Below are positions 23,067 through 31,458 of a DNA stretch of 54,847 bases, one piece after another. This stretch comes from Streptomyces spiralis (GTDB lineage: Bacteria; Actinomycetota; Actinomycetes; Streptomycetales; Streptomycetaceae). Made by a program: the position numbers and the translations under genes. The notes beneath the pieces are model-generated. The model was not told where the DNA came from. It saw only the letters and a list, made by a program, of their open reading frames with translations, and made no database searches. Every line of letters begins with the position of its first letter. The first letter of the stretch is position 1. The stretch lies in NCBI RefSeq assembly GCF_014654675.1, contig NZ_BNBC01000036.1:9303-64149 (forward strand), in the 5' to 3' direction.

Positions 23067-25247
23067 TCAGCTCGCGTCGGTGAAGGTCTCCCCCTTCTCC
23101 GCCTTGGCAACCAGCAGGGCGGGCGGGGTGAACCGCTCGCCGTAGCGCTCGGCGAGCTCCCGCGCGCGGGCCACGAACCCGGGCAGGCCGCCGTCGTAGC
23201 CGTTGATGTACTGCAGGACGCCACCGGTCCAGCCGGGGAAGCCGATGCCGAAGATCGAGCCGATGTTGGCGTCGGCGACGGAGGTCAGGACGCCCTCCTC
23301 CAGGAGCCTGACGGTGTCGAGCGCCTCGGCGAAGAGCATGCGCTCCTGCATGTCCCGGAACGGGATCTCGTACCCCGGCTCGGAGAAGTGCTCGCGCAGG
23401 CCCGGCCACAGCCCGGCCCGCCTGCCGTCCTCGTCGTAGTCGTAGAAGCCCGCGCCGCCGCTGCGCCCGGTGCGCCCGAACTCGTCGATCATGCGGTCGA
23501 TGACCGCCTCCGCCGGGTGCGCGGGCCAGGTGCCGCCCGCCTCCTCGACGGCGCGCTTCGACTCGTTGCGGATCTTGCGGGGCAGCGTGAGCGTCAGCTC
23601 GTCCATGAGGGAGAGCACCTTGGCCGGGTAGCCCGCCTGCGCCGCCGCCTGCTCCACCGACGCGGGCTCGATGCCCTCGCCGACCATCGCCACGCCCTCG
23701 TTGATGAAGTGGCCGATCACCCGGGAGGTGAAGAACCCGCGCGAGTCGTTGACCACGATCGGGGTCTTCTTGATCTGCCGGACCAGGTCGAAAGCGCGGG
23801 CCAGCGCCTCCTCGCCGGTGCGCTCGCCCTTGATGATCTCCACCAGCGGCATCTTGTCGACGGGCGAGAAGAAGTGCAGCCCGATGAAGTCGGTCTGGCG
23901 CTGGACGCCCTCGGCGAGGGCGGTGATGGGCAGGGTGGAGGTGTTGGAGCACAGCAGCGCGTCCGGCGCGACGACGGCCTCGATCTCCTGGAACACCTTG
24001 TGCTTGAGGGCCGGGTCCTCGAAGACGGCCTCGATCACCGCGTCGCAGCCGGCGAGGTCGGCGACCTCGGCGGTGGGCGTGATGCGGGCGAGCAGCGCGT
24101 CCGCCTTGTCCTGCGTCGTACGGCCCCTGGCGACGGCCTTGGCGCACAGCTTCTCGGAGTAGCCCTTGCCCCGGACGGCGGCCTCCAGGGAGACGTCCTT
24201 CAGGACGACCTCCATGCCGCCGTGGGCGCACGCGTAGGCGATGCCCGCGCCCATCATCCCGGCGCCGAGGACGGCCACCTTGCGGACCTGGCGGGGCTCG
24301 ACGCCCTGGGGGCGGTTGGCGCCGGAGTTGACGGCCTGGAGGTCGAAGAAGAACGCCTGGATCATGTTCTTCGAGATCTGCCCGGCGGCCAGCTCCACGA
24401 AGTAGCGGGCCTCGATGACCTGGGCGGTCTCGAAGTCGACCTGGGCGCCCTCGACGGCGGCGGCGAGGATGTTGCGCGGCGCCGGGTAGGGGGCGCCGTT
24501 CGTCTGCTTGCGCAGGTTGGCCGGGAAGGCGGGCAGGTTGGCGGCGAACTTGGGGTTCGCCGGGGTGCCGCCGGGGATCTTGTAGCCGGGGCGGTCCCAG
24601 GGCTGCTGCGACTCGGGGTGGGCGTCGATGAAGGCGCGGGCCTTGGCGAGCAGGTCCTCGGGGGTCTCGGCCACCTCGTGGACGAGGCCGTTCTCCTGGG
24701 CGCGCCGGGCGTTGTACTGGGTGCCCTGGAGGAGCACCTTCAGCAGGGCGTCGGTGATGCCCAGCAGCCGTACGGTGCGGACCACTCCGCCGCCGCCGGG
24801 GAGCAGGCCCAGGGTCACCTCGGGGCAGCCGATCTTCGTGCCGGGGGTGTCGAGGGCGATCCGGTGGTGGCAGGCGAGGGCGAGTTCGTAGCCGCCGCCG
24901 AGGGCGGCGCCGTTGATGGCCGCGACGACCGGCTTGCCGAGGGTCTCGATGCGGCGCAGGTTCCGCTTGATGGCGAGACCGCCGTCGAACAGGTCCTGGG
25001 CGGTCTCGGGCGTGACCCGGATCAGGTCGCGCAGGTCGCCGCCGGCGAAGAAGGTCTTCTTGGCGGAGGTGAGGATGACGCCGCGGATCGAGTCCTTCTC
25101 GGTCTCCAGGCGGTCGGTGACCGCCGCGAGGGAGTCGCGGAACGCCTGGTTCATGGTGTTCGCGGACTGGTGGGGGTCGTCGAGGACGAGGGTGACGACG
25201 CCGGTGTCGTCCTGTTCCCAGCGGATGGTGGTGGGCTCAGTGCTCAT
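23067..25247 (-). CDS. trifunctional-type fatty-acid oxidation protein (enoyl-CoA hydratase / 3-hydroxyacyl-CoA dehydrogenase)
   Basis: Multifunctional beta-oxidation alpha subunit, 726 residues. Residues 1-200 are a crotonase domain (FFAGGDLRDL, AALGGGYELALACHHRIA with a catalytic-type Glu); from about residue 325 follows the NAD-binding 3-hydroxyacyl-CoA dehydrogenase domain (VAVLGAGMMGAGIAYACAHGG) with CSNTSTLPI and the HFFSPVDKMPLVEI stretch, then two helical C-terminal repeats. It converts enoyl-CoA to 3-ketoacyl-CoA, the substrate of the thiolase encoded 44 bases upstream. Start ATG 25247 with GGAG 8 bases ahead. Probably one operon with thiolase and the racemase/CoA transferase. Confidence 0.94.
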   Translation of the reverse strand: MSTEPTTIRWEQDDTGVVTLVLDDPHQSANTMNQAFRDSLAAVTDRLETEKDSIRGVILTSAKKTFFAGGDLRDLIRVTPETAQDLFDGGLAIKRNLRRIETLGKPVVAAINGAALGGGYELALACHHRIALDTPGTKIGCPEVTLGLLPGGGGVVRTVRLLGITDALLKVLLQGTQYNARRAQENGLVHEVAETPEDLLAKARAFIDAHPESQQPWDRPGYKIPGGTPANPKFAANLPAFPANLRKQTNGAPYPAPRNILAAAVEGAQVDFETAQVIEARYFVELAAGQISKNMIQAFFFDLQAVNSGANRPQGVEPRQVRKVAVLGAGMMGAGIAYACAHGGMEVVLKDVSLEAAVRGKGYSEKLCAKAVARGRTTQDKADALLARITPTAEVADLAGCDAVIEAVFEDPALKHKVFQEIEAVVAPDALLCSNTSTLPITALAEGVQRQTDFIGLHFFSPVDKMPLVEIIKGERTGEEALARAFDLVRQIKKTPIVVNDSRGFFTSRVIGHFINEGVAMVGEGIEPASVEQAAAQAGYPAKVLSLMDELTLTLPRKIRNESKRAVEEAGGTWPAHPAEAVIDRMIDEFGRTGRSGGAGFYDYDEDGRRAGLWPGLREHFSEPGYEIPFRDMQERMLFAEALDTVRLLEEGVLTSVADANIGSIFGIGFPGWTGGVLQYINGYDGGLPGFVARARELAERYGERFTPPALLVAKAEKGETFTDAS

Positions 25248-25291
25248 GGAAGGTGCTCCGTGATGGTCCGTGGTGATCCGTTGGGAGGGGG

Positions 25292-26506
<1,215 letters not shown>

Positions 26507-26517
26507 GGGCAAGCCTT

Positions 26518-27675
26518 TCAGCGAGGGTTCTCGGTGCGATGAGGTCGGGGGGCGAGGGAGGACAGGTCCCAGTCGCGGGCCACGTCCGCCGTGTCGGCGC
26601 CCGGCAGGGCGGGGCCGGTGCGGACGGCGGTGGGGGTGGCGGAGAAGCGGGGCGCGGGGGCGGGCTGGGTGAGGCCGGCGTGCTCGGTGAACGTGGCGCG
26701 GGCGGCGAGGTGCGGGTGGCGCGGGGCCTCGCGCAGTGACAGCACGGGGGCCACGCACGCGTCGGAGCCCTCGAAGACGGTGGTCCACTCCTGCCGGGTG
26801 CGGGATCTGAAGCGGTCGGCGACCGCCTTGCGCAGTTCGTCCCAGCGGGTGATGTCGCCGTGCGCCTCGGCGAGGTCCGCCAGGCCGAGGAGGCTGAGGA
26901 ACTCGTCGTAGAACCGCTGTTCCAGCGCCCCGACCGCCATGTGTCCGCCGTCGGAGGTCTCGTAGGTGCCGTAGTACGGGCAGCCGCCGTCCAGGAGGTT
27001 GGAGCCGCGGCGGTCCTGCCAGCCGCCGGCGGCGAGCATGCCGTGGATCATCGTGGACAGGTGGGCGGCGCCGTCGACGATGGCGGCGTCCACCACCTGA
27101 CCCGTGCCGGTGGCGCGGGCGTGGTGCAGGGCGGCGAGGACGCCGACGACGAGGTACAGGGAACCGCCCGCGTAGTCGCCGAGGAGGTTGACGGGCACGG
27201 CCGGGGGTCCGTCCGCCTCGCCGATCATGCCGAGGGTGCCGGTGACGGCGATGTAGGCGATGTCGTGTCCCGCGCGCGGGGCGAGCGGTCCGTCCTGGCC
27301 CCAGCCGGTCATCCGGCCGTAGACGAGCCGGGGGTTGCGGGCGTGGCAGTCCTCGGGGCCGACGCCGAGGCGTTCGGCGACGCCGGGGCGGTAGCCCTCG
27401 ATGAGGACGTCCGCGCGGGCGGCGAGGTCGAGGACGCGGGCGGGGCCGTCCGGCGCCTTCAGGTCGACGATCACGGAGCGCTTGTTGCGGTTGGTGAGGT
27501 CATGGGCGGGGTCGATGCCCAGTCCGGCGCCGCCGGGGCGGTCCACCCGCACCACGTCGGCTCCCAGATCGGCCAGCAGCATCGCGGCGAACGGTCCGGG
27601 GCCGATGCCGGCCAGCTCGACCACGCGCACGCCGGTGAGCGGCCCGTGCCGCCCTGGTCCCTGTGCCGTTGCCAT
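26518..27675 (-). CDS. CaiB/BaiF family acyl-CoA protein, alpha-methylacyl-CoA racemase-like
   Basis: Type III CoA-transferase-fold protein, 385 residues. GVRVVELAGIGPGPFAAMLLADLGADVVRV is the typical N terminus (quoted segments GPGPFAAMLLADLGADV). The histidine in APRAGHDIAYIAVTG and aspartate in VNLLGDYAGGS fall where the mycobacterial racemase has its catalytic pair, favouring alpha-methylacyl-CoA racemase over CoA transfer. First gene of the beta-oxidation operon; the ATG at 27675 is preceded by AAGGGGG. Racemisation of 2-methyl branched acyl-CoAs would be needed to degrade branched fatty acids, which Streptomyces makes in quantity. Confidence 0.88.
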   Translation of the reverse strand: MATAQGPGRHGPLTGVRVVELAGIGPGPFAAMLLADLGADVVRVDRPGGAGLGIDPAHDLTNRNKRSVIVDLKAPDGPARVLDLAARADVLIEGYRPGVAERLGVGPEDCHARNPRLVYGRMTGWGQDGPLAPRAGHDIAYIAVTGTLGMIGEADGPPAVPVNLLGDYAGGSLYLVVGVLAALHHARATGTGQVVDAAIVDGAAHLSTMIHGMLAAGGWQDRRGSNLLDGGCPYYGTYETSDGGHMAVGALEQRFYDEFLSLLGLADLAEAHGDITRWDELRKAVADRFRSRTRQEWTTVFEGSDACVAPVLSLREAPRHPHLAARATFTEHAGLTQPAPAPRFSATPTAVRTGPALPGADTADVARDWDLSSLAPRPHRTENPR

Positions 27676-27698
27676 CGAGCCCCCTTGCCGCGACCGAC

Positions 27699-27717
27699 GT
27701 GACACAACTGATGTCAC
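27699..27717. promoter_or_regulatory. GTGACA-N7-TGTCAC inverted repeat in the divergent promoter
   Basis: Perfect 6-bp arms GTGACA and TGTCAC separated by caactga, located about 25-43 bases upstream of the racemase-like gene. A second short palindrome GAACGTGTTC follows at about 27732. Both are candidate operators for the acyl-CoA operon. Confidence 0.45.
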
Positions 27718-27762
27718 ACCGACGATGCTAAGAACGTGTTCCACCGCGCACAAGCCCTGAAC

Positions 27763-27779
27763 GAGCAAGCGCTTAGCCG
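27763..27779. promoter_or_regulatory. candidate TetR-type operator (GAGCAAGCGCTTAGCCG)
   Basis: Sixteen of 17 bases match the site at 9800-9816. It lies between the divergent racemase-operon and saccharopine-dehydrogenase-like genes. The core matches the AnCAAGnnCTTGnT pattern of KstR2-like repressors on at least 10 positions, suggesting joint control of CoA-metabolism genes. Confidence 0.5.
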
Positions 27780-27922
27780 AGCCATGGCGAGATGTACCCG
27801 ATACGGCGGTGGCCGTACCACTCACCACCCCTCGCCGTCGGGTTCCGCCGTGCTTCACGCTAGCCTCGGCCACCGACAGCGGCGCGGGCATGTGGGCTGC
27901 GGGAGCGACGGCGAGGGGTGTC

Positions 27923-29101
27923 ATGAGCAGGCTGAAAACGACGGAGCGTCCGTACGACATCGTGCTCTTCGGGGCCACGGGCTTCGTGGGGACGCTCACC
28001 ACGGAGTACCTCGCCGCCCATGCCCCCGAGGGGCTGCGCTGGGCGATCGCCGGCCGCGGCGAGCACAGGCTTCGGCAGCTGCGCGAACGGCTGCCCGGCG
28101 GTGCGTCCGTCGGGGTGCTGCGGGCGGACGTGGCCGAACCGGACTCCCTGCGGGAACTGGCCCGGCAGGCGCGCGTGGTGGCCACCACCGTGGGTCCTTA
28201 TGTGACGTACGGGGAGGAACTGGTCGCCGCCTGCGCGGACAGCGGCACGGACTACCTGGACCTGACCGGTGAGCCGGAGTTCGTCGACCTGGTGTACGTC
28301 CGGCACGACACGCGCGCGCGGGAGACCGGATCGCGCCTGGTGCACGCGTGCGGGTTCGACTCGGTGCCGCACGACCTGGGCGTGTACTTCACCGTGCAGC
28401 AGCTGCCGGAGGGCGTGCCGCTCGCGGTGGACGGGTACGTCCGGGCGGACGCGGCCTTCTCGGGCGGGACGTTCGCCTCGGCGCTCAACCAGTTCGCGCG
28501 TCCGCTGAGCATGCGGGCGGCGGCCCGGGACCGCGCGCGGCACGAGCCGCGGCTGATGGGGCGGCGGGCGTCCGCACCGGTGGGCGCGCCGCGGTTCGCC
28601 GGGGAGATCGGCGCGTGGGCGCTGCCGCTGCCGACCATCGACCCGCAGATCGTGGTGCGCTCCGCGCGGGCGCTGGAACGGTACGGCCCGGACTTCCGCT
28701 ACCGCCACTACGCGGCCGTACGGCACCTGCCGGTCGCGGTGGGCGGGGTCGCCGCCGTCGGCACGCTCGCGGCGGCGGCCCAACTGGCGCCCGCCCGCCG
28801 CTGGCTGTCCGGCCGGCTCAGGCCCGGCGAGGGGCCGAGCGCGGAGAAGCGCGCCCGGAGCTGGTTCTCGCTGCGCTTCGTCGGCGAGGGCGGTGGCAGG
28901 CGGGTGTTCACCGAGGTCGCGGGCGGCGACCCCGGGTACGACGAGACGGCGAAGATGTTCGCCGAGTCCGCTCTGTCCCTCGCCTTCGACGACCTGCCGC
29001 ACACGGCCGGCCAGGTGACGACGGCCGCGGCCATGGGCAACACGCTGATCGACCGCCTGCGCGCGGCCGGCATCACCTTCCGCACGGCGGCGAGCCGTTA
29101 G
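27923..29101 (+). CDS. saccharopine dehydrogenase-like NAD(P)-binding protein (trans-acting enoyl reductase type)
   Basis: Predicted NAD(P)-dependent oxidoreductase, 392 residues. The Rossmann motif IVLFGATGFVGTLT starts at about residue 14, and TVGPYVTYGEELVAACADSGTDYLDLTGE and HACGFDSVPHDLG are typical of the SDR-like saccharopine reductase family that includes mycobacterial lipid enoyl reductases. A hydrophobic stretch (VAVGGVAAVGTLAAAAQLAP) suggests membrane contact. The ATG at 27923 has AGGGG 7 bases ahead. Divergent from the beta-oxidation operon; a lipid substrate is likely but unknown. Confidence 0.85.
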   Translation: MSRLKTTERPYDIVLFGATGFVGTLTTEYLAAHAPEGLRWAIAGRGEHRLRQLRERLPGGASVGVLRADVAEPDSLRELARQARVVATTVGPYVTYGEELVAACADSGTDYLDLTGEPEFVDLVYVRHDTRARETGSRLVHACGFDSVPHDLGVYFTVQQLPEGVPLAVDGYVRADAAFSGGTFASALNQFARPLSMRAAARDRARHEPRLMGRRASAPVGAPRFAGEIGAWALPLPTIDPQIVVRSARALERYGPDFRYRHYAAVRHLPVAVGGVAAVGTLAAAAQLAPARRWLSGRLRPGEGPSAEKRARSWFSLRFVGEGGGRRVFTEVAGGDPGYDETAKMFAESALSLAFDDLPHTAGQVTTAAAMGNTLIDRLRAAGITFRTAASR

Positions 29102-29139
29102 CGCGGCGCCTGCGTCCCGGCCCCCGCGCAAGACATCCC

Positions 29140-29838
29140 CTAGACGTGCTGCGTGGCCTCCCTCAGCGCCCGGCGGCACAGTGCGTCGGCCCTGCGGGTC
29201 GTCTCCGGCAGACGGTAGGCCGGGGTGAGGGCGAGGGTGTGGGCGCAGGCGTTGTCCAGGGTCACCCGGTGGCCCACGGAGACGAAGACCGGCTTCACCC
29301 CGTCCCGGGTGCGCAGTGCGCGGCCCACCTCGTCGGAGCCGGCCAGGAGCGGGGAGGCGCTGCCACGCGGGGTGCCGGGGTCGTCGTAGGCGAAGGTGAA
29401 GGGGTTCTTGGCGACGCCGATCGTCGGCAGCCCGGTGACCACGCCGAGGTGGCTGGCCAGGCCGAAGCGACGGGGGTGGGCGAGGCCGTAGCCGTCGCAG
29501 ACGACCACTCCGGGCGGGCGGTCCAGGGCGTCCAGCGCGGCGAGCACGGTGGGGATCTCCCGGAAGGCGAGCAGCCCGGGCACGTAGGGGAAGGAGATCC
29601 GGCCGACGGCGGTGGCCTCGGCGACGACGCGCAGCGTGGCCGCCTCCAGCACGACGGCCGCCGCCGCGACGACGTCCCGCTCGTCGTCGTAGGCGACGTC
29701 GACGCCCGTGACGTGCCCCGCGCCGGGCTCCGGCCCCCGCTCGTCCAGCACCACGCGTGCGCGCAACTCGTCCTGCACGGCGCGAGCCTGCTCCTCGGTC
29801 ACAGGCCAGCCGGCGGGAATGCCTACGGTCGTCGTCAT
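29140..29838 (-). CDS. nfi: endonuclease V
   Basis: DNA repair nuclease that cuts at the second phosphodiester 3' of deoxyinosine, 232 residues. The metal-binding Asp in GVDVAYDD, the wedge motif PYVPGLLAFREIP with its catalytic Glu, the VVVCDGYGLAHPRRFGLASHLG segment with catalytic Asp and the GVAKNPF strand are all present. Start ATG 29838. The gene is convergent with the saccharopine-dehydrogenase-like gene and is separated by 38 bases. Confidence 0.94.
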   Translation of the reverse strand: MTTTVGIPAGWPVTEEQARAVQDELRARVVLDERGPEPGAGHVTGVDVAYDDERDVVAAAAVVLEAATLRVVAEATAVGRISFPYVPGLLAFREIPTVLAALDALDRPPGVVVCDGYGLAHPRRFGLASHLGVVTGLPTIGVAKNPFTFAYDDPGTPRGSASPLLAGSDEVGRALRTRDGVKPVFVSVGHRVTLDNACAHTLALTPAYRLPETTRRADALCRRALREATQHV

Positions 29839-29921
29839 GGTGCTGACGAGGGTACGGGGCGTCGTGTCCGCCAGGGACGCCGGGGCGGGGCGGGGTGGGC
29901 CCGTCCCGCCCCGGGCGCGGG

Positions 29922-30215
29922 TCAGCTCTTGCCCAGGGCCTGCCGCAGCTGCTGCTTGTTCATGTCCGAGCGGCCGTGGATGTTGCGCCGCTTGGCCTCC
30001 TCGTAGAGCTGATCGTAGGTGGGGCCCTCGGAGCCCCGGCCGGAGCGCTGTCCGGACCGGCTCGCGGTCTTGGACTCGCCCGAGCGGGCGCGCTCCTTGT
30101 TCACCGTGCGCCCGGCGATCTCCTTGGCGCGGCCTGCGCTCTCCCCCCGGTCCTGAGCGCTCTCCTTGATGTGCTCGTACTGGCGCTCCCGTTTGGAGCT
30201 GGAACCGCGTGGCAT
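29922..30215 (-). CDS. small basic protein with SAP/Rho-N-like C terminus
   Basis: 97-residue, highly charged, likely nucleic-acid-binding protein. The first 65 residues are a disordered-looking Arg/Ser/Lys/Glu mix (SSKRERQYEHIKESAQ); the last 33 form a helix-turn-helix-like SAP or Rho-N unit (YDQLYEEAKRRNIHGRSDMNKQQLRQALG). Homologues are often labelled plasmid stabilisation protein, without experimental support that I know of. The ATG at 30215 is chosen because AGGA lies 10 bases upstream; a GTG at 30224 is in frame. Monocistronic. Confidence 0.82.
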   Translation of the reverse strand: MPRGSSSKRERQYEHIKESAQDRGESAGRAKEIAGRTVNKERARSGESKTASRSGQRSGRGSEGPTYDQLYEEAKRRNIHGRSDMNKQQLRQALGKS

Positions 30216-30641
30216 GCCGTTCACTTCCTCTCTGTCAAGGAACGGATACCCGCATCCTGAAACAGTTCGTCATTTCAGGCGATATCCACTCCTCCAGTCG
30301 AGCGACCCGCTCCTCGCCGTCGGCTGCCCGGCACCGCGCGGACCCTGGGCGGTCGACGGCGTCGAACGCGTCCGTGGGACCGCACGACCGCCGGACCGCG
30401 GACCACGGCCCCAACTCCCTTGCCTCGCACGGCCGGAGAACCGTTCCGCGCGGACAGACACCGCTCGTAACTTCTGTGAATGAACGCGGTGACAGAGGTC
30501 ACTCGCACTTCGTGTGCACGGATCGGCTGGATCCGACGTCTCTCCCAGTGCCCGGCCTCGTCCGTGCGGACGTCCCTCCAGCCGTCCTGCGTGATCGTCC
30601 TGTGTGATCGTGATCGTCATATGCCACAAGGGAGCAAGGCG
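30216..30641. other. 426-base intergenic region upstream of ssgD
   Basis: No gene recognised. It contains the perfect palindrome GTGAC-AGAG-GTCAC at 30489-30502, about 140 bases upstream of the ssgD start, and a TGATCGTC sequence repeated three times close to the start (about 30593-30618). The long non-coding lead is compatible with multiple promoters for the sporulation-type gene. Confidence 0.55.
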
Positions 30642-31058
30642 TTGTCCACCGTCATCGAGCAGACCGTCGAGGCGCGTCTGGTCGCCGCCGCACCGCGGAT
30701 GCCCAGCATTCCCGCCACATTCCACTACGACCGGCGCGACCCGTTCGCCGTCCGCATGACCTTCCCGGCCCCGGCCACCCTCGAGGGCGTGGAGGTCTGC
30801 TGGACCTTCGCGCGCGACCTGCTCGCGGCCGGCCTGCACGAGCCCGAGGGCCACGGGGACGTACGCGTGCGGCCGTACGGCTACGACCGGACCGTCCTGG
30901 AGTTCCACGCGCCGGAGGGCACCGCCGTGGTGCATGTGCGCAGCGAGCAGATTCGGCGGTTCCTCAGCGCCACGAGCGAGCTGGTGCCGGCCGGCCTGGA
31001 GCACCTCCAGTTCGACCTGGACCGCGACCTGGCGGAGCTGATGCGCGACGCCTGCTGA
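30642..31058 (+). CDS. ssgD: SsgA-like sporulation/cell-wall protein, probably SsgD
   Basis: Member of the SALP family, known only from sporulating actinobacteria, where members guide septum site choice or peptidoglycan maintenance. The 138-residue protein has the family core FHYDRRDPFAVRMTF, VCWTFARDLL and FLSATSELVPAGLE (segments). I choose the TTG at 30642 with GGGAG 8 bases upstream; an ATG at 30621 lacks such a site. The assignment to SsgD, thought to act in lateral wall integrity, rests on remembered gene order near the second ABC-F gene and is less sure than the family call. Confidence 0.88.
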   Translation: MSTVIEQTVEARLVAAAPRMPSIPATFHYDRRDPFAVRMTFPAPATLEGVEVCWTFARDLLAAGLHEPEGHGDVRVRPYGYDRTVLEFHAPEGTAVVHVRSEQIRRFLSATSELVPAGLEHLQFDLDRDLAELMRDAC

Positions 31059-31070
31059 CGCCCGGCCCGC

Positions 31071-31145
31071 AACGGGCTCCCGGCCCCGAGACGGACTCCC
31101 GCCCCAGGAACGGGCTCGCGGGACCCGGAACGGGCTTCTCGGACG
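31071..31145. repeat. 18-20 bp tandem repeat after ssgD
   Basis: Four degenerate units start at about 31071, 31091, 31109 and 31129, with the core AACGGGCT in three and ACGGACT in the second. They fill the space between the ssgD stop and the promoter of the second ABC-F gene. Confidence 0.55.
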
Positions 31146-31183
31146 TTCGCGCCGGTGGGTGCCCGGCGCGGCCCGTTATCTCG

Positions 31184-31212
31184 TTGACAGCCGTCTCGCG
31201 CTCTCGTACGGT
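31184..31212 (+). promoter_or_regulatory. sigma-70 (HrdB)-type promoter of ABC-F gene
   Basis: TTGACA at 31184-31189 and TACGGT at 31207-31212 with a 17-base spacer, a near-consensus vegetative promoter. Transcription would begin at about 31219, giving a leader of about 240 bases before the ABC-F start at 31459. Confidence 0.68.
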
Positions 31213-31218
31213 GTACAG

Positions 31219-31458
31219 CGGTCCTGTTGCCGTCGATTGGAGAAGGACGTTGCTCGTCTGAGGTCCTGAGACACCGCGTCACATCGAACAGGTGTGTGCG
31301 TCGCGTGCGACCTCGGCGTCCGAGCCGTCCTCCGGGAATCCGGCCAGGGCTTTTCTCATGCCCCGTGGGCCCTTCCCCACATACGGTGATCTTCGCCTTG
31401 CGGTGTCTCGACACGCGTTTGCCCCCTTACCGCACCCACAGCAAACCGCGAGGCGCCC
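31219..31458 (+). promoter_or_regulatory. long leader with minimal uORF and mutually exclusive hairpins (putative attenuator)
   Basis: A strong ribosome site GGAGAAGGA (31239-31247) precedes a three-codon frame TTG CTC GTC TGA (31250-31261). Seven bases after its stop, GAGACACCGC (31268-31277) is a perfect complement of GCGGTGTCTC (31400-31409), 122 bases downstream. The second arm can instead pair with following bases (GTGTC-TC-GACAC, 31403-31414). A further hairpin, GTTTGC 31417-31422 with GCAAAC 31441-31446, abuts the ABC-F ribosome site. A CTCGG-CGT-CCGAG hairpin lies at 31312-31324. This is the layout of drug-induced ribosome-mediated attenuation known for resistance ABC-F genes. Confidence 0.6.

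Noticed and set aside
31403..31414. GTGTC-TC-GACAC hairpin as stand-alone intrinsic terminator
   Set aside because: Only 5-bp stem with a 2-base loop and a weak T-run; kept only as an alternative pairing within the leader.
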